From positions 11,993,690 to 12,057,689 of the forward strand of contig BROE01000013.1 in NCBI GenBank assembly GCA_036571765.1: 64,000 nt of DNA, written 5' to 3'. Of this stretch, positions 18,362 to 35,387 are shown piece after piece. Source of the DNA: Plecoglossus altivelis. Its lineage: Eukaryota; Chordata; Actinopteri; Osmeriformes; Plecoglossidae. The notes under the pieces were generated by a model that saw nothing but the letters and a program-made list of their open reading frames with translations, was not told the origin of the DNA and searched no databases. A program made the translations under genes and the position numbers. Each line of letters begins with the position of its first letter. Within the stretch, counting starts at the first letter, position 1.

Positions 18362-21300
18362 TGCATTTTAGAACATATTATCACGATGTGATAGTACAGC
18401 AACATTATTGTGTTATATTGATTTGCAAAATTAGCAGATGTGATTTGGCTTAATCCATTATCAGTCAGATACATTTCTGGTGTATTTCATGTAAACTGCA
18501 GAATGCATATGTTCATCATTATTTTTGCTTGTCTTGATGCCCTGGTTAACTGAGCCATTACATTTCATGCTCAGTGCAAGCCAAAATAATGCTCAGGCTT
18601 AGTTAATGCTCTGTTACATTTAATTTGAACATTGACTGACTTTTGTTTTTTTTGGCCACTGATAACACCATCTTTGTGCTTCCCTCTTGTGACAAGGTCA
18701 GGTGTAATTGGAAGCTCATGCTTGTAGACATTAGTGCTGTGCACTTCTTAATGGCTAGCCTGAAGTTAAATGTCATGCAGAAATTATTAGATTTTACCAC
18801 TGCACATGAAATGTTAAATTGATTTATTCTCTGTGCACTTTGAGCAGGTGAACAGGGTGGTAGAATAATAGTTTCTTGGAGAAGATTATGCCATCTGCCT
18901 TGATACAATCACTCAGAAACTGACAATTAGATTAGCCCATCAGCTAATAAAATGTGGCACTGTTGAGAAGATGTGCAGGTGCATGTCTGTTGAATTAACA
19001 CATTTTAAAGCTTATAGAGGAGTTATATCTCTCTTGCCGTGGCAGCAGCCAGTTTTAAATGTGCGCAATGGTATTTTTTACTTACTGAAAGAAAAGTTGG
19101 AAGAATGATGGTATCAGTGAGAAATATAACACTGGGATGTGCGCTGTGGGCAAAGAATCCAGCATCCTGCACATGATCATGAATGTTAAAACCAGACTAG
19201 AACTCGCAAAAGACACATAGACACCTGCCAAACTCTGGGACACAACTGCAATAAAGTCAGAGAAGGGACTAAACAGGGGGAGGTTTAAATTGTCTCCTGT
19301 GTGAAGTCTCATTTTCTACACCAGCAATCCTGGCTAGGCTTTCAACAGTGATATTACAAGAGCCTTCAGACAGAACCCCCTATTTCAATTTTGCCATAAC
19401 TGGCCCTTCTGCGCTCTCCTTGGCCAAGATCCAGCTGTAGCTAGCTTCATAACTCAGACCTTGGCAGGCCCCCTGGACGTTCCCTCTGAATGCATTCTGG
19501 CATGCACAGGTACAAAGAGGTCTGGAACACTGTAATGAAAACATTAAACTAAAGGTGAAATTTGAAATCAGTCATCCGAGTTACGGCAACAGTAGCCATC
19601 GTGGGTTGTTGAACTGACACAGGGACGTAGAGGTCAACACAAATATATTATCGTTAGGACCCTATTAGCGCCTAAATAATTGATCTGCATAAGACTGTCT
19701 TTATGTGATTGTGTATAACTGACTCTCTAATTTAAAGAAATGGCATTGACATTGAGGCTGCCATAGCAGATTTGATATTAATTACCCTGAAGAGAGACCA
19801 CCCATGGCTCAAACATTTTTTTTTGTGAATGATTATTGTTCAGTAGCTTCATTCAAAGAGCAAAGCATAGCGAAGATTCCTAGAAATAAATATCTACAGA
19901 ATGCTCCAATATGATATTCAATCCAGGATAAGTTTTTAAAAATCTAATGATCGAAAGCCCAACTCTGTAGTCTGGTAGCCTTCTACTCTTGCTGTGTATA
20001 CAAACCACCGTGCCATACTCATTCACATATACATTTTAGGTGGTTAGATAGTCCACAAAAGTGAGTTGAACCCTGTCACAGACAATAGGCAGGAACACCA
20101 TCTTTATCATATCAAGGAGGTTATCAAGATGTCTGCCACAAAAGCAGCAGTATTTCATGTCTGAGTTCAAAGTATTTACTTCAGGCCTCACATTATAAAT
20201 AACGGTTGAATATGGTAACGTGTTATGATGTGCAACATAGTGGACTTGCTCCACACTGAAATGGGTAGGTAAAGGTCTCAGAATTCTTTCAAGGGGCTCT
20301 ACTAGAGTTAGCTCCAGGGGAGAGAGGGATTGGGAATTGCCTGCAAGTTTACAGCAACAAAAATGTCAAAAGTGGCAACACAGATGCCTAACCTTGTTTC
20401 TATTTTGAAGAGAGAATGCATTCAGAAGACAAGTATAGCTGTTTCTTCCCAGAGGACATAATTGATCCAGTCTGAAAATGCCATTATTTAGAAACAATGT
20501 ATGGAGGTGTCCTTCACCAGTTAGGAGCCACAATCATGTACTCTGAAGGCTTTATATAAATGGAACATGGCGCCACAGTCAGGGAAGATGATGAGACTGA
20601 CTGCAGTAGAGTAAGGGAGCCACTGGCTGCAGCATCGAGGACACAGCGTCACCGGATTTGGCAGAGCGGCGTAATGAGAATCAATGTCTTTATGGCCGCT
20701 TTAGTGCTTCAGCGATATCCCTTTCACTATGGAACTCTATAACAGAGACTGCATGGTATTGGAAACCAGACCCAGCAGATGCTAGGCGAGGGAGAGAATA
20801 GCCAATTAATAGAGCAGCACAATCAGTGTGATCTCCTCTGCCTGCAAGTACGATAGGCATTCTCATAAAGGGAGCTGGAGGGGATGTGATGAGGAATTAA
20901 GTGGTTGTTAAGCTTGGGCCCGTGCTTAACGGCCATGCCACACTGGAAGAAAAGTTTGGAACTTGTCCCGTTTTCCAATTTCCTCCTTGTCCTTTGAAGT
21001 ATTAGCATTGGGTCTTATGTAAGGATGAATTTATTCAATTACATTCAGTTACCTGCTCTGCTGAAAATTGCTTACTGCCTATATTCAAATTACAATCCAT
21101 TTTCACTGGATGGCTAAAGGAGGATGTATGGCTTTTATGGCTACATGATGTCCTTCTTTGGTTTTTATAGATGGTATAGGTTTCAGCTCAAGGAAATGTA
21201 CAAGTGCATTGCTGAGTGATCTTAGCCATAAAATAAATGCACACACAACAGTAGTGCATATGTACAAGTACCTCTGTTCAAGTGTGCATTAGTGTAATCA

Positions 21301-22713
21301 TGGTTTCTAAAATCATTCATAGCATCTTCAACTTTGGCAGAGAAAATGCATTCATCTTTCAGTTGCAAAGCATCTCATCAAAACATATTCAAAAATCATG
21401 TACAGTGACGACATCCAACTCTACTTATCAAGCACTTTACAAACTTTACATTATCAACTATTTAACTAAATACATTGTCTGCACATTGTAGTGCTAATGC
21501 TGCAGTGTTTATAAAATGTCATGAGGTTTGCTGAATGTTGAATATCTTTACAGTTTATTTTGGAATAATCCCATCAACCCAAAAAACACAAAATTTTAAC
21601 CTAATCTGTCATCTGTTAAAATATGCACTTTATTAAAGGTTAATTTAGCAAGAAAAAGGTATTATCCATAGTTGAAAAATTAGCTGAAAAACTTCACTGC
21701 ACATCTTGCAACAGAAAATGTATTTATTCAAGTCTAGCCAAATGTTATAATAATACTGTAAATACTGAAAACTTCATTCATAAGTAAATTACTGCTATTT
21801 TATCAGGTTTAGAGGGATGAAAAGGTATCAAAGCATGACATTATGGTGGAGACGAAGCCCTTCCATCAACTGAATAACAGTTTAGTATGATTGTCAATAT
21901 GCTCCATTATGTTAGACAATACTTGATGAGAAATAAAAAGATATTAGCAATTAGTCTCATGCACATCATGAAGACAGATTGCATAGCTCCTGACTGTTCT
22001 GTCTTATGTGCTAAAACTGTGCTTTTATACTTTGAACGCATCTTTCTTTCTGGCATAAACTTCCACTGCAAAAGCCCTTGATTTATCTTGTCCATTTTTG
22101 TCAGTGATTAAATAATGGTTATATGTAAAATATCGCCTTAAAAACAATCTGCAACAAAGTCCTAGGTTAGCTATTAAAACCCTTGAACATTGTGTAAGAT
22201 AAGCACTACTGGTATCAAAATGAGCCCATCTTGGTTCACCCTCTGTCCACCACCATTGTTTTTTCCATTAGAGTTAATGTCCATCTAATTGTCCAACTTT
22301 AAGGAATAAGAATTGATTACAGAGAAAACAATCATGCATTATTGATTTTCTCTTTCAAAGTGTCTAATGTGATACTTCCTGTAGAGCATGAATTGGCAAA
22401 AAGGCCTGTGCTTCCATGAAAAAGACCCCCAGGGAACACAATCCTGTATTCAAAACTCCTGGTTTCACCTTACAGATTTTATCACAAAGGTCACATTGAA
22501 AATATACTTCAATGTTCAGATAGATCTCCACTTGTGTTTGGTAGGACAGGCACTGTGCTTCAGTGATACTATGGCCATGGGCCTAGCTGTGGTATGGTAA
22601 AAGTGATCCTAAATGTCAAATCCTAAGAAGTGTGCCTTGAGATGACTTCAGACGAACTTGGATGTAGTTCTGCATCTCCTCGATAACAATGTTCTGGTCC
22701 TCATGGAGTTTCC

Positions 22714-25700
22714 TTAGATTCGTATATGGAAGGTGCTATAAGTAGACAAGGAGAGTCATTGTTAGATATACAACATAATATAATGCCTTTCACACATTTA
22801 CCATTTTCTCTCTTTTCAATGGTTCTCCTGGACCTGACATGACTTGACTAGAAGTAATTATACATGTCCTTATTTGGGCACACAGTTATTCGCAAATTAT
22901 CATATACAGACTAGATATCATATTGTTATACTGTTGTCACAAGATGAGTTTTTAAGATGTTATTTTGCCAGTGTCATCTTGTCACGGGACATTGATTCCT
23001 CAGCAGCATAACTGAAGCCAGAGGACAGTACCACCAGCTGCAGTGGTCACATTTCAATTATTCCAACACCTTTCAGAAAAATCCAAAAGACTCAAGCTTG
23101 CTAATATTTCACACCATTTCCTTATCATTATTTAACTCACAAGCTTTAGGTGTCACTCTGGCAGACTTTCGGTTAAGATTTACAAAAGCAACTACTGAAG
23201 AGAGGACCAATGCCAGGCCAGGCAGGGGATCACAGACCAGAACTCCAATACACCCATTAACCTACAAGTACGTGGCTAATAGTGCTACTTAAAGTGAAAT
23301 AGAGGCACAGTACTGCCATTTTACAAGGGTTGGCCAGTGAACGATTACCAATGTCACATTGGACTGCACTGCATTGACAGGTTGATAGTTTATTCTCCCA
23401 AACAGTGGTAATGGCAATCTTTTGCATGGACTATGTACCTTGAAAGAAAACTGCTACCCAATTTCACGTAGGAGTGAAATAGACACTAAATTACCTTATA
23501 ATTGAGTTTGCAAAAGGATTGGGGAAACTGCTGAAATTCATGAAAGTCTTTGAGAAAAAACGGCTAATGGGCTTTAAGGTTTTTTTTATGAGAAGAAATG
23601 TGGTGGGAAGTCTTATTAATGCAACTCTCTCTTAGTGCTAACATGGCAACCGAACATTAGTCTAGCCCAGAGCTGTAACTTAAAAATGACCGTGTTGCCA
23701 ATGCCAATGCCAAACAAGGAAGACAAAGTTGAAGCCAATCTAAAGCCGACCCTGTGTGATTGATAGATTTACAGGTCATTTTATTGCCAAGATAAATCAA
23801 GCTCTCAGAAATAGATGGCCTTCTACTGGCTGTTTCATCTGCATGGTATGGGTACTGAAATAAAACAACTATTTACAATGACATGATCAATAACCCGAAA
23901 AACTGATTAAGCACTATTGACTCCTTAAATTTAGCAGAATTGCAGAATATGTATCTAACTAATTTGATTAAATTTATCAAACTCAATATTATACCTGTTA
24001 TTGTATTTCTGTATTTCTGTAATACTCAAGGAACAACTATGGCCTGAACTAATTAACATCCTTGAATACTGACGCAGATTGTTCTATCATAGGTATTTTT
24101 CCATCGTAAAGAATCCCTGTCCTCTTAGAATCGCTGTACCTTAAGAAATCTGGGGCTTTGGAGATCATGTTCTCAAAGTCAGCGAAGGAGAGCTTGCTAT
24201 CTCCATCCAGATCTGCCTCCTCGATAGCCTTGTCACACACCAGGTTGACCTCCTCCGGAGTCAGCTCCCCTTTCGTCAGCTTGGTCAATGTCTTCTTCAT
24301 GTCCTCCTTACATATGAAATTATCCACATTGAAATCTATGTGCAAGGAAAATGTGACAGTTAGCCAACAAGAAGAATGACTGATGGTGCCTTGCATGTAC
24401 TTTGACTTCTGACCATTATTCAGTTGGTGACAGGGAGGCTCACCGTAGATCTTGAAAGCATATATTGTCTTTAGTTCTCGCGGTGCCGTTTCACACAGTG
24501 CAGAGAACATGTCTACAAAGTCGTTGAAACTGAGGTTGCCTTCGCCATCTTCTGAGAAGGTCTCCACAATGCGATTTCTAAAAGGATTTTCCTTGAAGCG
24601 AAACATACAGAGAAAACAGCTTGTTTTGACCAGCCGACTCTGTTGCACTGACATGACAAACTGAGCCAGCTTGATAGAAGTACCAATTAAGATGATATTT
24701 TATCTCTCCAAGTGCTATGAAACACTCAATCTTGCACAACATATTTGCATAGAAAACAAATACTTAATTGTGGTACAGAACAAGACTAATGCACATGTCT
24801 AATCACTCTAAGAGCCTGTTTAATCGCATGTCCAACTCCTGATCTCACTCTCTCCACCTTGCGTGCCAGGTTCCATTCATTAGCTAGTCATGTACAATGC
24901 AGTGCCGTCTCCCTGATTGCTATGTCAGCAAAGTGTCTCTTATCCCTCAACGTCAGCTAAACTATAGGCTAAGCTCAGCTGTAGACTATAGGGTACACTA
25001 GGCCTGCCTAGGCTAAACTGAGGTAATTCATGTCAAAAATCTGCACAGGTGAAGCACAAATTTATGACTGTGTGACCTTTGGTGCCATTTTGGCTATGCC
25101 TGTTGTCAGGGAACCATCATTCATGCTTCCAAATGGCTCCAGTCTGTGGAAGTCAGGCACTGGGATGTTTACAACCACAGTGCTAGGTGACGGGACACTT
25201 ATCATCCCTAGTATGAATGGGCAATGGATACTGTCTCTACACTCATAATCTCCAGGGAGAAACATGTTATGGGTATGATTTGATGAGGCAACATGCCACT
25301 TAATGTGACATGGTAATGGATGCAGTTTGATGGAGTGAAAACCAAAGTAATTGATTCATTTAATTGCTATAAAGTAAAATTATAACATGAAGCTTTACCA
25401 CATAGATTCTTAAAGAAGCTTTAAATGCATCGCTTCTTATGTACGAAGCCTTTCATATCTTTGTTGTAGTTGTACACTTTACATCTAGGTGTGATCATCT
25501 TGAAATCCCTGCAGTTGGTTGTGGCTACTGGAGGCTGAATATTAGTTCTTATTGTGTCTTGGTTAGTTTTTGTGAAGACTGAGATAGAACTGATACATTT
25601 GATCAACTCCGAATCTGTACTGAATAATTTTCATGTTGATGATCAAGCTGAATCTTAGTTTCAGCACGCCTGTGTCTGTTCAGTATGTTGCTCTCAACAT

Positions 25701-28700
25701 GTGACAGGGCAAGCTGGGGATTGGCTGGAAGGGTGACATATTGAGGCTGACTAATCACAGTGGTTGCTGACTCAACAGACAGTGAATGGGATGTTTCTCA
25801 CTGGCACTTATCAGAGCAGTAATGACTATGGCTTCGGACACATGAATCCTCACTGATACAATGTCACTACTAACCCATTTCACTTCAGCAACCAATGGCA
25901 GCATTTATTTCCCATAGGAGATAGTGTTTGAACCAACTTTTATTACACTTTCAGATACTATAAAAACTTTAATGGTCTACATTTTACTTTACTAACAAAA
26001 CGGTTTAATCATAACATAGAGAAGACTACAAACCTTCAGTTCTGGCATGCTGATGATCAATGCCATAGGCAGTTTGATATCTGGCTCATTGGTATAATCC
26101 ATTGGAACTAAGTGGGGAGCCAGCTCTCGGTATCTGGCGTGTAACCTTCAATAGAAAGAGGGAACACATTAGCCACTGCAATATGTTTATATTTCACTCT
26201 GCAAATGATGATAAATCAACATTGTTTGTCTTAGAAATTGGAAAGGAAATAAACAGATATAGTAATTAACAACCAGGTATCTTAAACCCATTCAACAGCT
26301 TTTTTTTATACCAGTTTGATATAGTGTATATCACTGGTAACCATTCACAATGTAATAAATAACAGTCTCAATGAGTTGAACAACATTTGAGGAAAGAGCA
26401 GTCTGTCGGTCAAAGATGTGAGGATCCTTGGCTGAAACAGAGCTAAGAAATTAATGAGATGTTTATAGATCACGTTTAAAATGAATACTAAAACCATTGC
26501 TTATCCTTCACCAACTGAGCATTTCCGGCGTTTATCTTATGTCTTCAGGGCAGTGTGTCACCACTTCTGTAGAGATAAATCCGTCTGAGTGGGCGCAGTA
26601 GCGGCCCAACAGCTCTGTAAATTAGCCTTATCAGGTCTGTGAGGTAGTGTTGAATGTACTTTATGTCACACCATGCTGAACCTCCACACATCTCCACTGA
26701 AGGAGACAGTGAAATGCAATAAGGGGAGCTTAATGTCTCCAATACCAGGGGGAAGCAATTCAGGACCAAAGATTAAATACAAAAACACATCACCATTATA
26801 TCTTTTTTTCAGCAAAGACACAAGGCCACATGAGCATTTTGTGAAAGTATTGTTTTCAAATTCATTTATCAATTCATTCATTCATTCATTCATTACTATA
26901 AATTGCTATATTTCACTCCCCCGTAAACCATTTACTCTCTTGTTGTCAAAAGTTAATTCCTTAGTCAGGTGATAAGCTGTGTATTTCGTGGGAAACGAAT
27001 GCCCCAAAACCTGCTCTATCAACACTCAAGGGACCAACCTTTTCTGCAAGTGACCGATCAGAGGTTGTCTGGGGTGATCCCAGATCAACATAATTTTCAG
27101 ACTATAAACCTGAAAGAGATTCTCTCCTGGCAGGTAATTAGCATACAGCAAAGCACTCCTGTCTTTAGAAAATGAATGAGTTTGGGAAGGATTCCAGAAG
27201 ATACTGCACCTTGGCAGGCTGGTTTTGTGGTCCTAATCCATACAAGGATAAATCTTGATCGCAGATGGAACAAAACATAACCTGAACACATGGATCATTT
27301 TGGCAAGATAGTCCTTTCTTCTGTATAGGACATATGTCACAATACATCTAAGTCAACATGGACATCGTTGTTAGTTGTCATTTGGACCTTTCCAGACTCT
27401 CTGTAACTTTACTGATGTGGTCAAATTATATAAACCTGCATGAACCTAATGGTTGAAATGTTACAGCTCAGCCACACATTACTATCATTTTGAAATTAAT
27501 ACAGGGGCTCCAGTGTACAGTGATGCCTGATGACCTTTAACTGCACCATGTCCATAAACCATGAAATCCAAGGACAGAGGGGAAAAATACCATTTCAGTT
27601 CAAACAAAAAAGAGAAATTCATATAGTATCCACTATCGCCATGACCGTACCGTGGTAACAAACAGCACTCAAATAGCTCCAGATAACATCTATCAGTTCA
27701 AAAATATAAGATCCTTTTTATATCAGGACCACCTACACGGCCAGTCTTTCTGCCTGCCTGCTGGTCTGCAGTAGAGCCCAACTAATGACTTTGTGTTACT
27801 GGCGTTTCACGTGACTCACACTCCAGTTGGAAGGTTTATTGGCCCATTTGTGGCACATCTGTGCTTGCGGCAATCCATCTTGGGGGAGTGTGTGCGTCAT
27901 ACAGCAGGACCTGGTGCTATCTTGCTGGGAATTCACTCCTCTCAAGTGTCCTGATACAATGTTGTCATGATAGGGATAATGTACCCTAAACTTGTGTATG
28001 TTTTTCAATGCCGGACAAAAGCAATATGTGAGGATAGAATTGTCTTGTTCAATAGATTCACTCATACTACTACTCTTACTACAACTAAGTACAGCCTTCA
28101 TTTTTTGAAAATCTTTCAAATGCAACTCAACCATATAAAAGTATGGTTCAATTTACAATTGAATTTAAAATATACTGAGAATTGAAGGAACACTTTAGTA
28201 GTGTGTTGCTAGTTAAACATGCATGAGGGAATCAATACACTACTGTAAACACAAACTCACTAAAGCATGGGAGACATAATGAGCTGTTTTGAGAGAGCAT
28301 TGATTACGCAGAACACACAATGAGTCAACAGTTATCTGACTGGAATCTACAGTAAACTGATTCTCCAGAATGCATCACAATGCAATATAATTATTTATAA
28401 TGTAAATCTCTGATGTCATAATCTCATTGACTAGGTAGCATTTTGAAAGCTATATTATGGTCATGACCTACATTTGAAGAAAATAAACGGCTGACAGAGG
28501 GGAAAAAAACACCATCCCCTGGCAAGGATACAGCAATTTAATTGCTTTAGAATACTGAGGCCAGCAAAAACTAGCATGAGACAGAGATTCACTGGTCTTG
28601 GACGAGCTCCAGTTACAGAGGCTGCTTGAAGCTGAGCAACAAAAGTGGAGGCTGTAGAAAACCACTGGTCAAAGAACGACGAAGAAAAGACAAGTAGATT

Positions 28701-29975
28701 GGCTACTGGATTGACGTGGGCCTAATTATATATACATGAGGAATAAAATCATTGGATGGTTCTTAATTTACAGTCTTCATGAAAATTCCTTTGACCCAAA
28801 GAACCAGAAAAATACGTAATTCTGTACAAACTGTTCACTGTTCAACTCTTCATTTTTTTTATTTAGAAATTCAAAGTATCTGGGTCAAGCCATTAAGATA
28901 ATGGTTGAGTTGATTGTGTGTTCAAATTTAACACCAGACATAAGTTGTATCGACGTGGTTAGCCTATTATGACTTTCTTATGAAGTGTCATATGTTCATG
29001 TTCACTTGTATATAAATGGATCACCATTTATATACACCACTTGGTACAACAGTCCTTCATTACCAGCTACTAAGACGACCTGCAGAAGGTCTTAAAGCTG
29101 GGGAGGTTAACAGAGATTTAACTCACCGTAGGATCTCTTTGCGTGTGAAGAAAGTGCAATCCTACAAGAGGAGCAGAACAAGACAAGTGCGAGATTAAAT
29201 CAGCAGTGGTAACCAGATATGGCTCTGCCATGATGATATGATAACAACCAACATTTGGTAATGCGTTTCAGATTGTGTCGGGTGTTCTTGGACAAAGATA
29301 AAAGCCTAGTCTTAGAGTGAAACACAAGAATAATGCCAATTACATCACATTGATTCTTACATCTTTACTTTAAGAAGCAGATTTTTTTCTTCAAACCACA
29401 GATTCCATTACATCATGTTTTTAGACGACTTGGAAATGCATTGTAAACCATTTCTAAACTATGTATATTATGGAATACGCAAACCACTATTTTAATGGCT
29501 CTTACACGGTTCTTTGTCTAAAGTAGCATCTATGAGAATAATGTTAAGACGAACCCAGTGATGATTCAGGGTACAGAATAGAAGCTTGGACTTGGATACA
29601 TTGCTGGCCCAGCTCTAACCCTTGAAAGTACTATTCAAGCCTGTATCTATTAACATCATAAAATGCTATCGCATATGACAAATAACCATTAGATGAGAAT
29701 AATAAACGTTCCAATAATGTAAAAATCTATATTGGTCTCATGAAGGTGTGTCTCTCTAACCTGAAACACATAATGCATCACGCAAATGATTTTGATCAAA
29801 ATCTGTATAAATATATGATTCATAATATATTTTTAACAATAGAGTAAAATGGTGACGTGAATACAAATATTACATTCTACATATTCAATAACAAATAGAT
29901 AAATACATTTAACGCATATCTTACCTGATATGCCTCGAACTGTTCATCAGTAAATATTGTTTGCTTATTACCCAT
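22714..29975 (-). CDS. cib2: Calcium and integrin-binding family member 2
   Basis: Six coding exons on the minus strand: 29975-29925, 29161-29127, 26145-26034, 24591-24444, 24335-24140, 22735-22714. They total 564 nt, or 187 aa, the same length as human CIB2. The start MGNKQTIFTDEQ keeps Gly2 for N-myristoylation. Degenerate EF-hands 1-2 precede two Ca/Mg-binding loops, DFNVDNFICKED and DLDGDSKLSFAD. The end, DFLSTFHIRI, is the CIB family C-terminus. The last exon carries only 22 coding nt, including TAA. CIB2 binds TMC channel subunits and is needed for hair-cell mechanotransduction; human loss causes deafness. CIB3 was considered, but SEDGEGNLSFNDFVDMFS and the idh3a neighbour fit CIB2. Reading past the exon 5 donor gives a spurious longer tail. 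The 3'UTR end was not located. Confidence 0.95.
26868..26894. repeat. (ATTC)n microsatellite
   Basis: About six ATTC units in cib2 sequence between coding exons 2 and 3. Confidence 0.85.
29007..29036. repeat. 13-bp perfect inverted repeat with 4-nt loop in a cib2 intron
   Basis: The arms at 29007-29019 and 29024-29036 (TGTATATAAATGG and its complement) are separated by ATCA. In the cib2 transcript this would form a tight hairpin about 85-115 nt after the exon 2 donor (29126-29121). Confidence 0.75.
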
Positions 29976-30803
29976 CCTAGTCGAGTAATTTTTCCATTAC
30001 ACAGACACATTACATTGGAAGTTCGTGATGCTTTTTTCTGTTTTAGTAATTTAAGACGACATCATGTTCTCTTGCAGAAAATGAGGATGCATTCGATAGA
30101 CATATAATTTTTGATCGGGTTTCTTGGATTATTGGTATATTTACAAACAAAGTAGACGTTGCAGAGCTCGTTATTTTAGACGCAGTCAAAGACAGAATTT
30201 CTTTTTCACGCATTCTTGGAGTAGAGTGGCTCGCGCATTGAGTCCTTGTTGAACGTTGTTTCATCACTGGATTGTTTCAGGATGTTGCACACAGAGCAGA
30301 TGAAAATGAAGAGCCACGAGGTGGCGCCATTTTAAAATAATCTGCGATCAAAGATGAACATCAGTTTATGTGTGCAGTAGCATTGCAACAAATATTGACT
30401 GCAACCATAACACATATATCCTGTTATGTGGCTGTGAATAATTTTCTTGTATATTTATTTAAAAACTTAGGTACAAAATAGTGGCAGCGGTTGTAGTAAT
30501 ACCATTTTCAACAATGAACTGAGAAACTACAGACTTTGTAAATCCGTTAATAGGAAAAGTATTTAGATGAAAGGCATAACAGTGGTACCATTAAGTGTAT
30601 ATTACTGTGAATAATATGTAGTACGTGAAATTGTCCCCCTTTTTCAATTATAAATCAACGTTTCAAAAGCAGTTGCACTTAACGTGGGTTACATAATTCA
30701 CTGGCAACCTTGTAAAGACTTGAGACTGGACTTCCTGTATGTGACGACATCAGCTAACACTCCGGAATCTTTACAACAGCAGCAGTAGGACCAAATCACA
30801 AGT
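29976..30803. promoter_or_regulatory. Shared cib2/idh3a head-to-head promoter region
   Basis: This 828-bp interval separates the divergent start codons of cib2 and idh3a. On the minus strand AAAATGGCGCC (30333-30323) resembles a YY1 initiator-proximal site in sense orientation for cib2. Near idh3a, CTTCCTG at about 30730 resembles an ETS site, followed by TGACG. If cib2 starts near 30.33 kb, its 5'UTR would contain an upstream open frame at 30264-30043. Transcription starts are inferred. Confidence 0.55.
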
Positions 30804-34586
<3,783 letters not shown>

Positions 34587-34690
34587 AACTGCTGCTAATT
34601 CGCTGTTTAATACATGACAGTACATGGGTGGAAAGTTGATACAACTGTGGAAACTCAACAAGAATTTTCACAAATGAAAATTATTGTCAA

Positions 34691-34696
34691 AATAAA
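34691..34696 (+). terminator. idh3a: idh3a poly(A) signal
   Basis: A canonical AATAAA, 105 nt after the TGA at 34584-34586, implies a short 3'UTR. Confidence 0.8.
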
Positions 34697-35248
34697 TGTA
34701 CGCACAACTTGACTCACATATTCCAAACGCATTTCATACGTATAACTTATATTTGGATTAAAATAGCACTCCTCTGCATGTGTTGTCTGACAATTCTGAT
34801 AGATATTTGCTATTTTTTTAATGGTAAATGTTACTGCTTAAATATCCACTATTTATTATTTCTACTTACTTTATCTGGATTTTATGTGCGAAACCTATCA
34901 ATGTAACAAAGCAGCTGCGTTCAGTTCAAGAGTTCCATATATAAAGATAACTTGAAAGACTTAACAGGATTCGTGTCATTTTTAAAGACCAACAGAAAGT
35001 TGAAAGATATAGGCTGTGCCCATTATATATGCAAATTACGTAATTTAAATGAGAAATACTCATATAGGTAATATAGCTATAATATTTAGAAATATTTTAA
35101 AGCGTTAATAAGTTATTTAATTTCCAAACGTGCAAAATTGCCTGGATAACCGTCCTAGAAACAATAATACGAGTTTTGAGAAACGTTACAAAAATTCTCG
35201 CCAATCTGGCAACCCAGATGAAAGGGATGCGCCCTGCCTCTTATGCGT

Positions 35249-35256
35249 TGACGTCA
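35249..35256. promoter_or_regulatory. rab8b: Full CRE palindrome upstream of rab8b
   Basis: TGACGTCA lies 132 bp before the rab8b start codon, in the short idh3a-rab8b spacer. It matches the consensus CREB/ATF site exactly. A promoter-proximal role is inferred. Confidence 0.5.
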
Positions 35257-35387
35257 TTAAACTCACATTTCCCTGTTTCCTCTTTACTGTATGGTTACAG
35301 TGTATCAAAGAGGTGTAGCTAGCTGGACCCAAAGTGTCCAGTTTCGTTAGAGACAGTCAAATCAAAGAGATTGAAACGAAGGAGGAT

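Larger units (their letters stand above)
17573..22713. other. Intergenic region between dennd4a and cib2
   Basis: Apart from the tRNA-Gln gene and a GT/G microsatellite, no gene was recognised. All open frames are short (about 100 codons or less) and match no family I know. The part next to 22.7 kb probably includes the cib2 3'UTR, but I cannot place its end. The stretch around 20.5-21.0 kb is complex, non-repetitive sequence and could hold conserved non-coding elements. That cannot be judged without alignment to other fish. Confidence 0.6.

Noticed and set aside
24049..24654. A 201-codon minus-strand frame containing cib2 exons 4 and 5
   Set aside because: It reads through an intron and past a donor. 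The family alignment needs exon boundaries at 24444/24335 and 24140.
26640..26661. TGAGGTAG followed by let-7-like sequence
   Set aside because: Only the first eight or nine bases agree with let-7 and no complementary arm is visible nearby.
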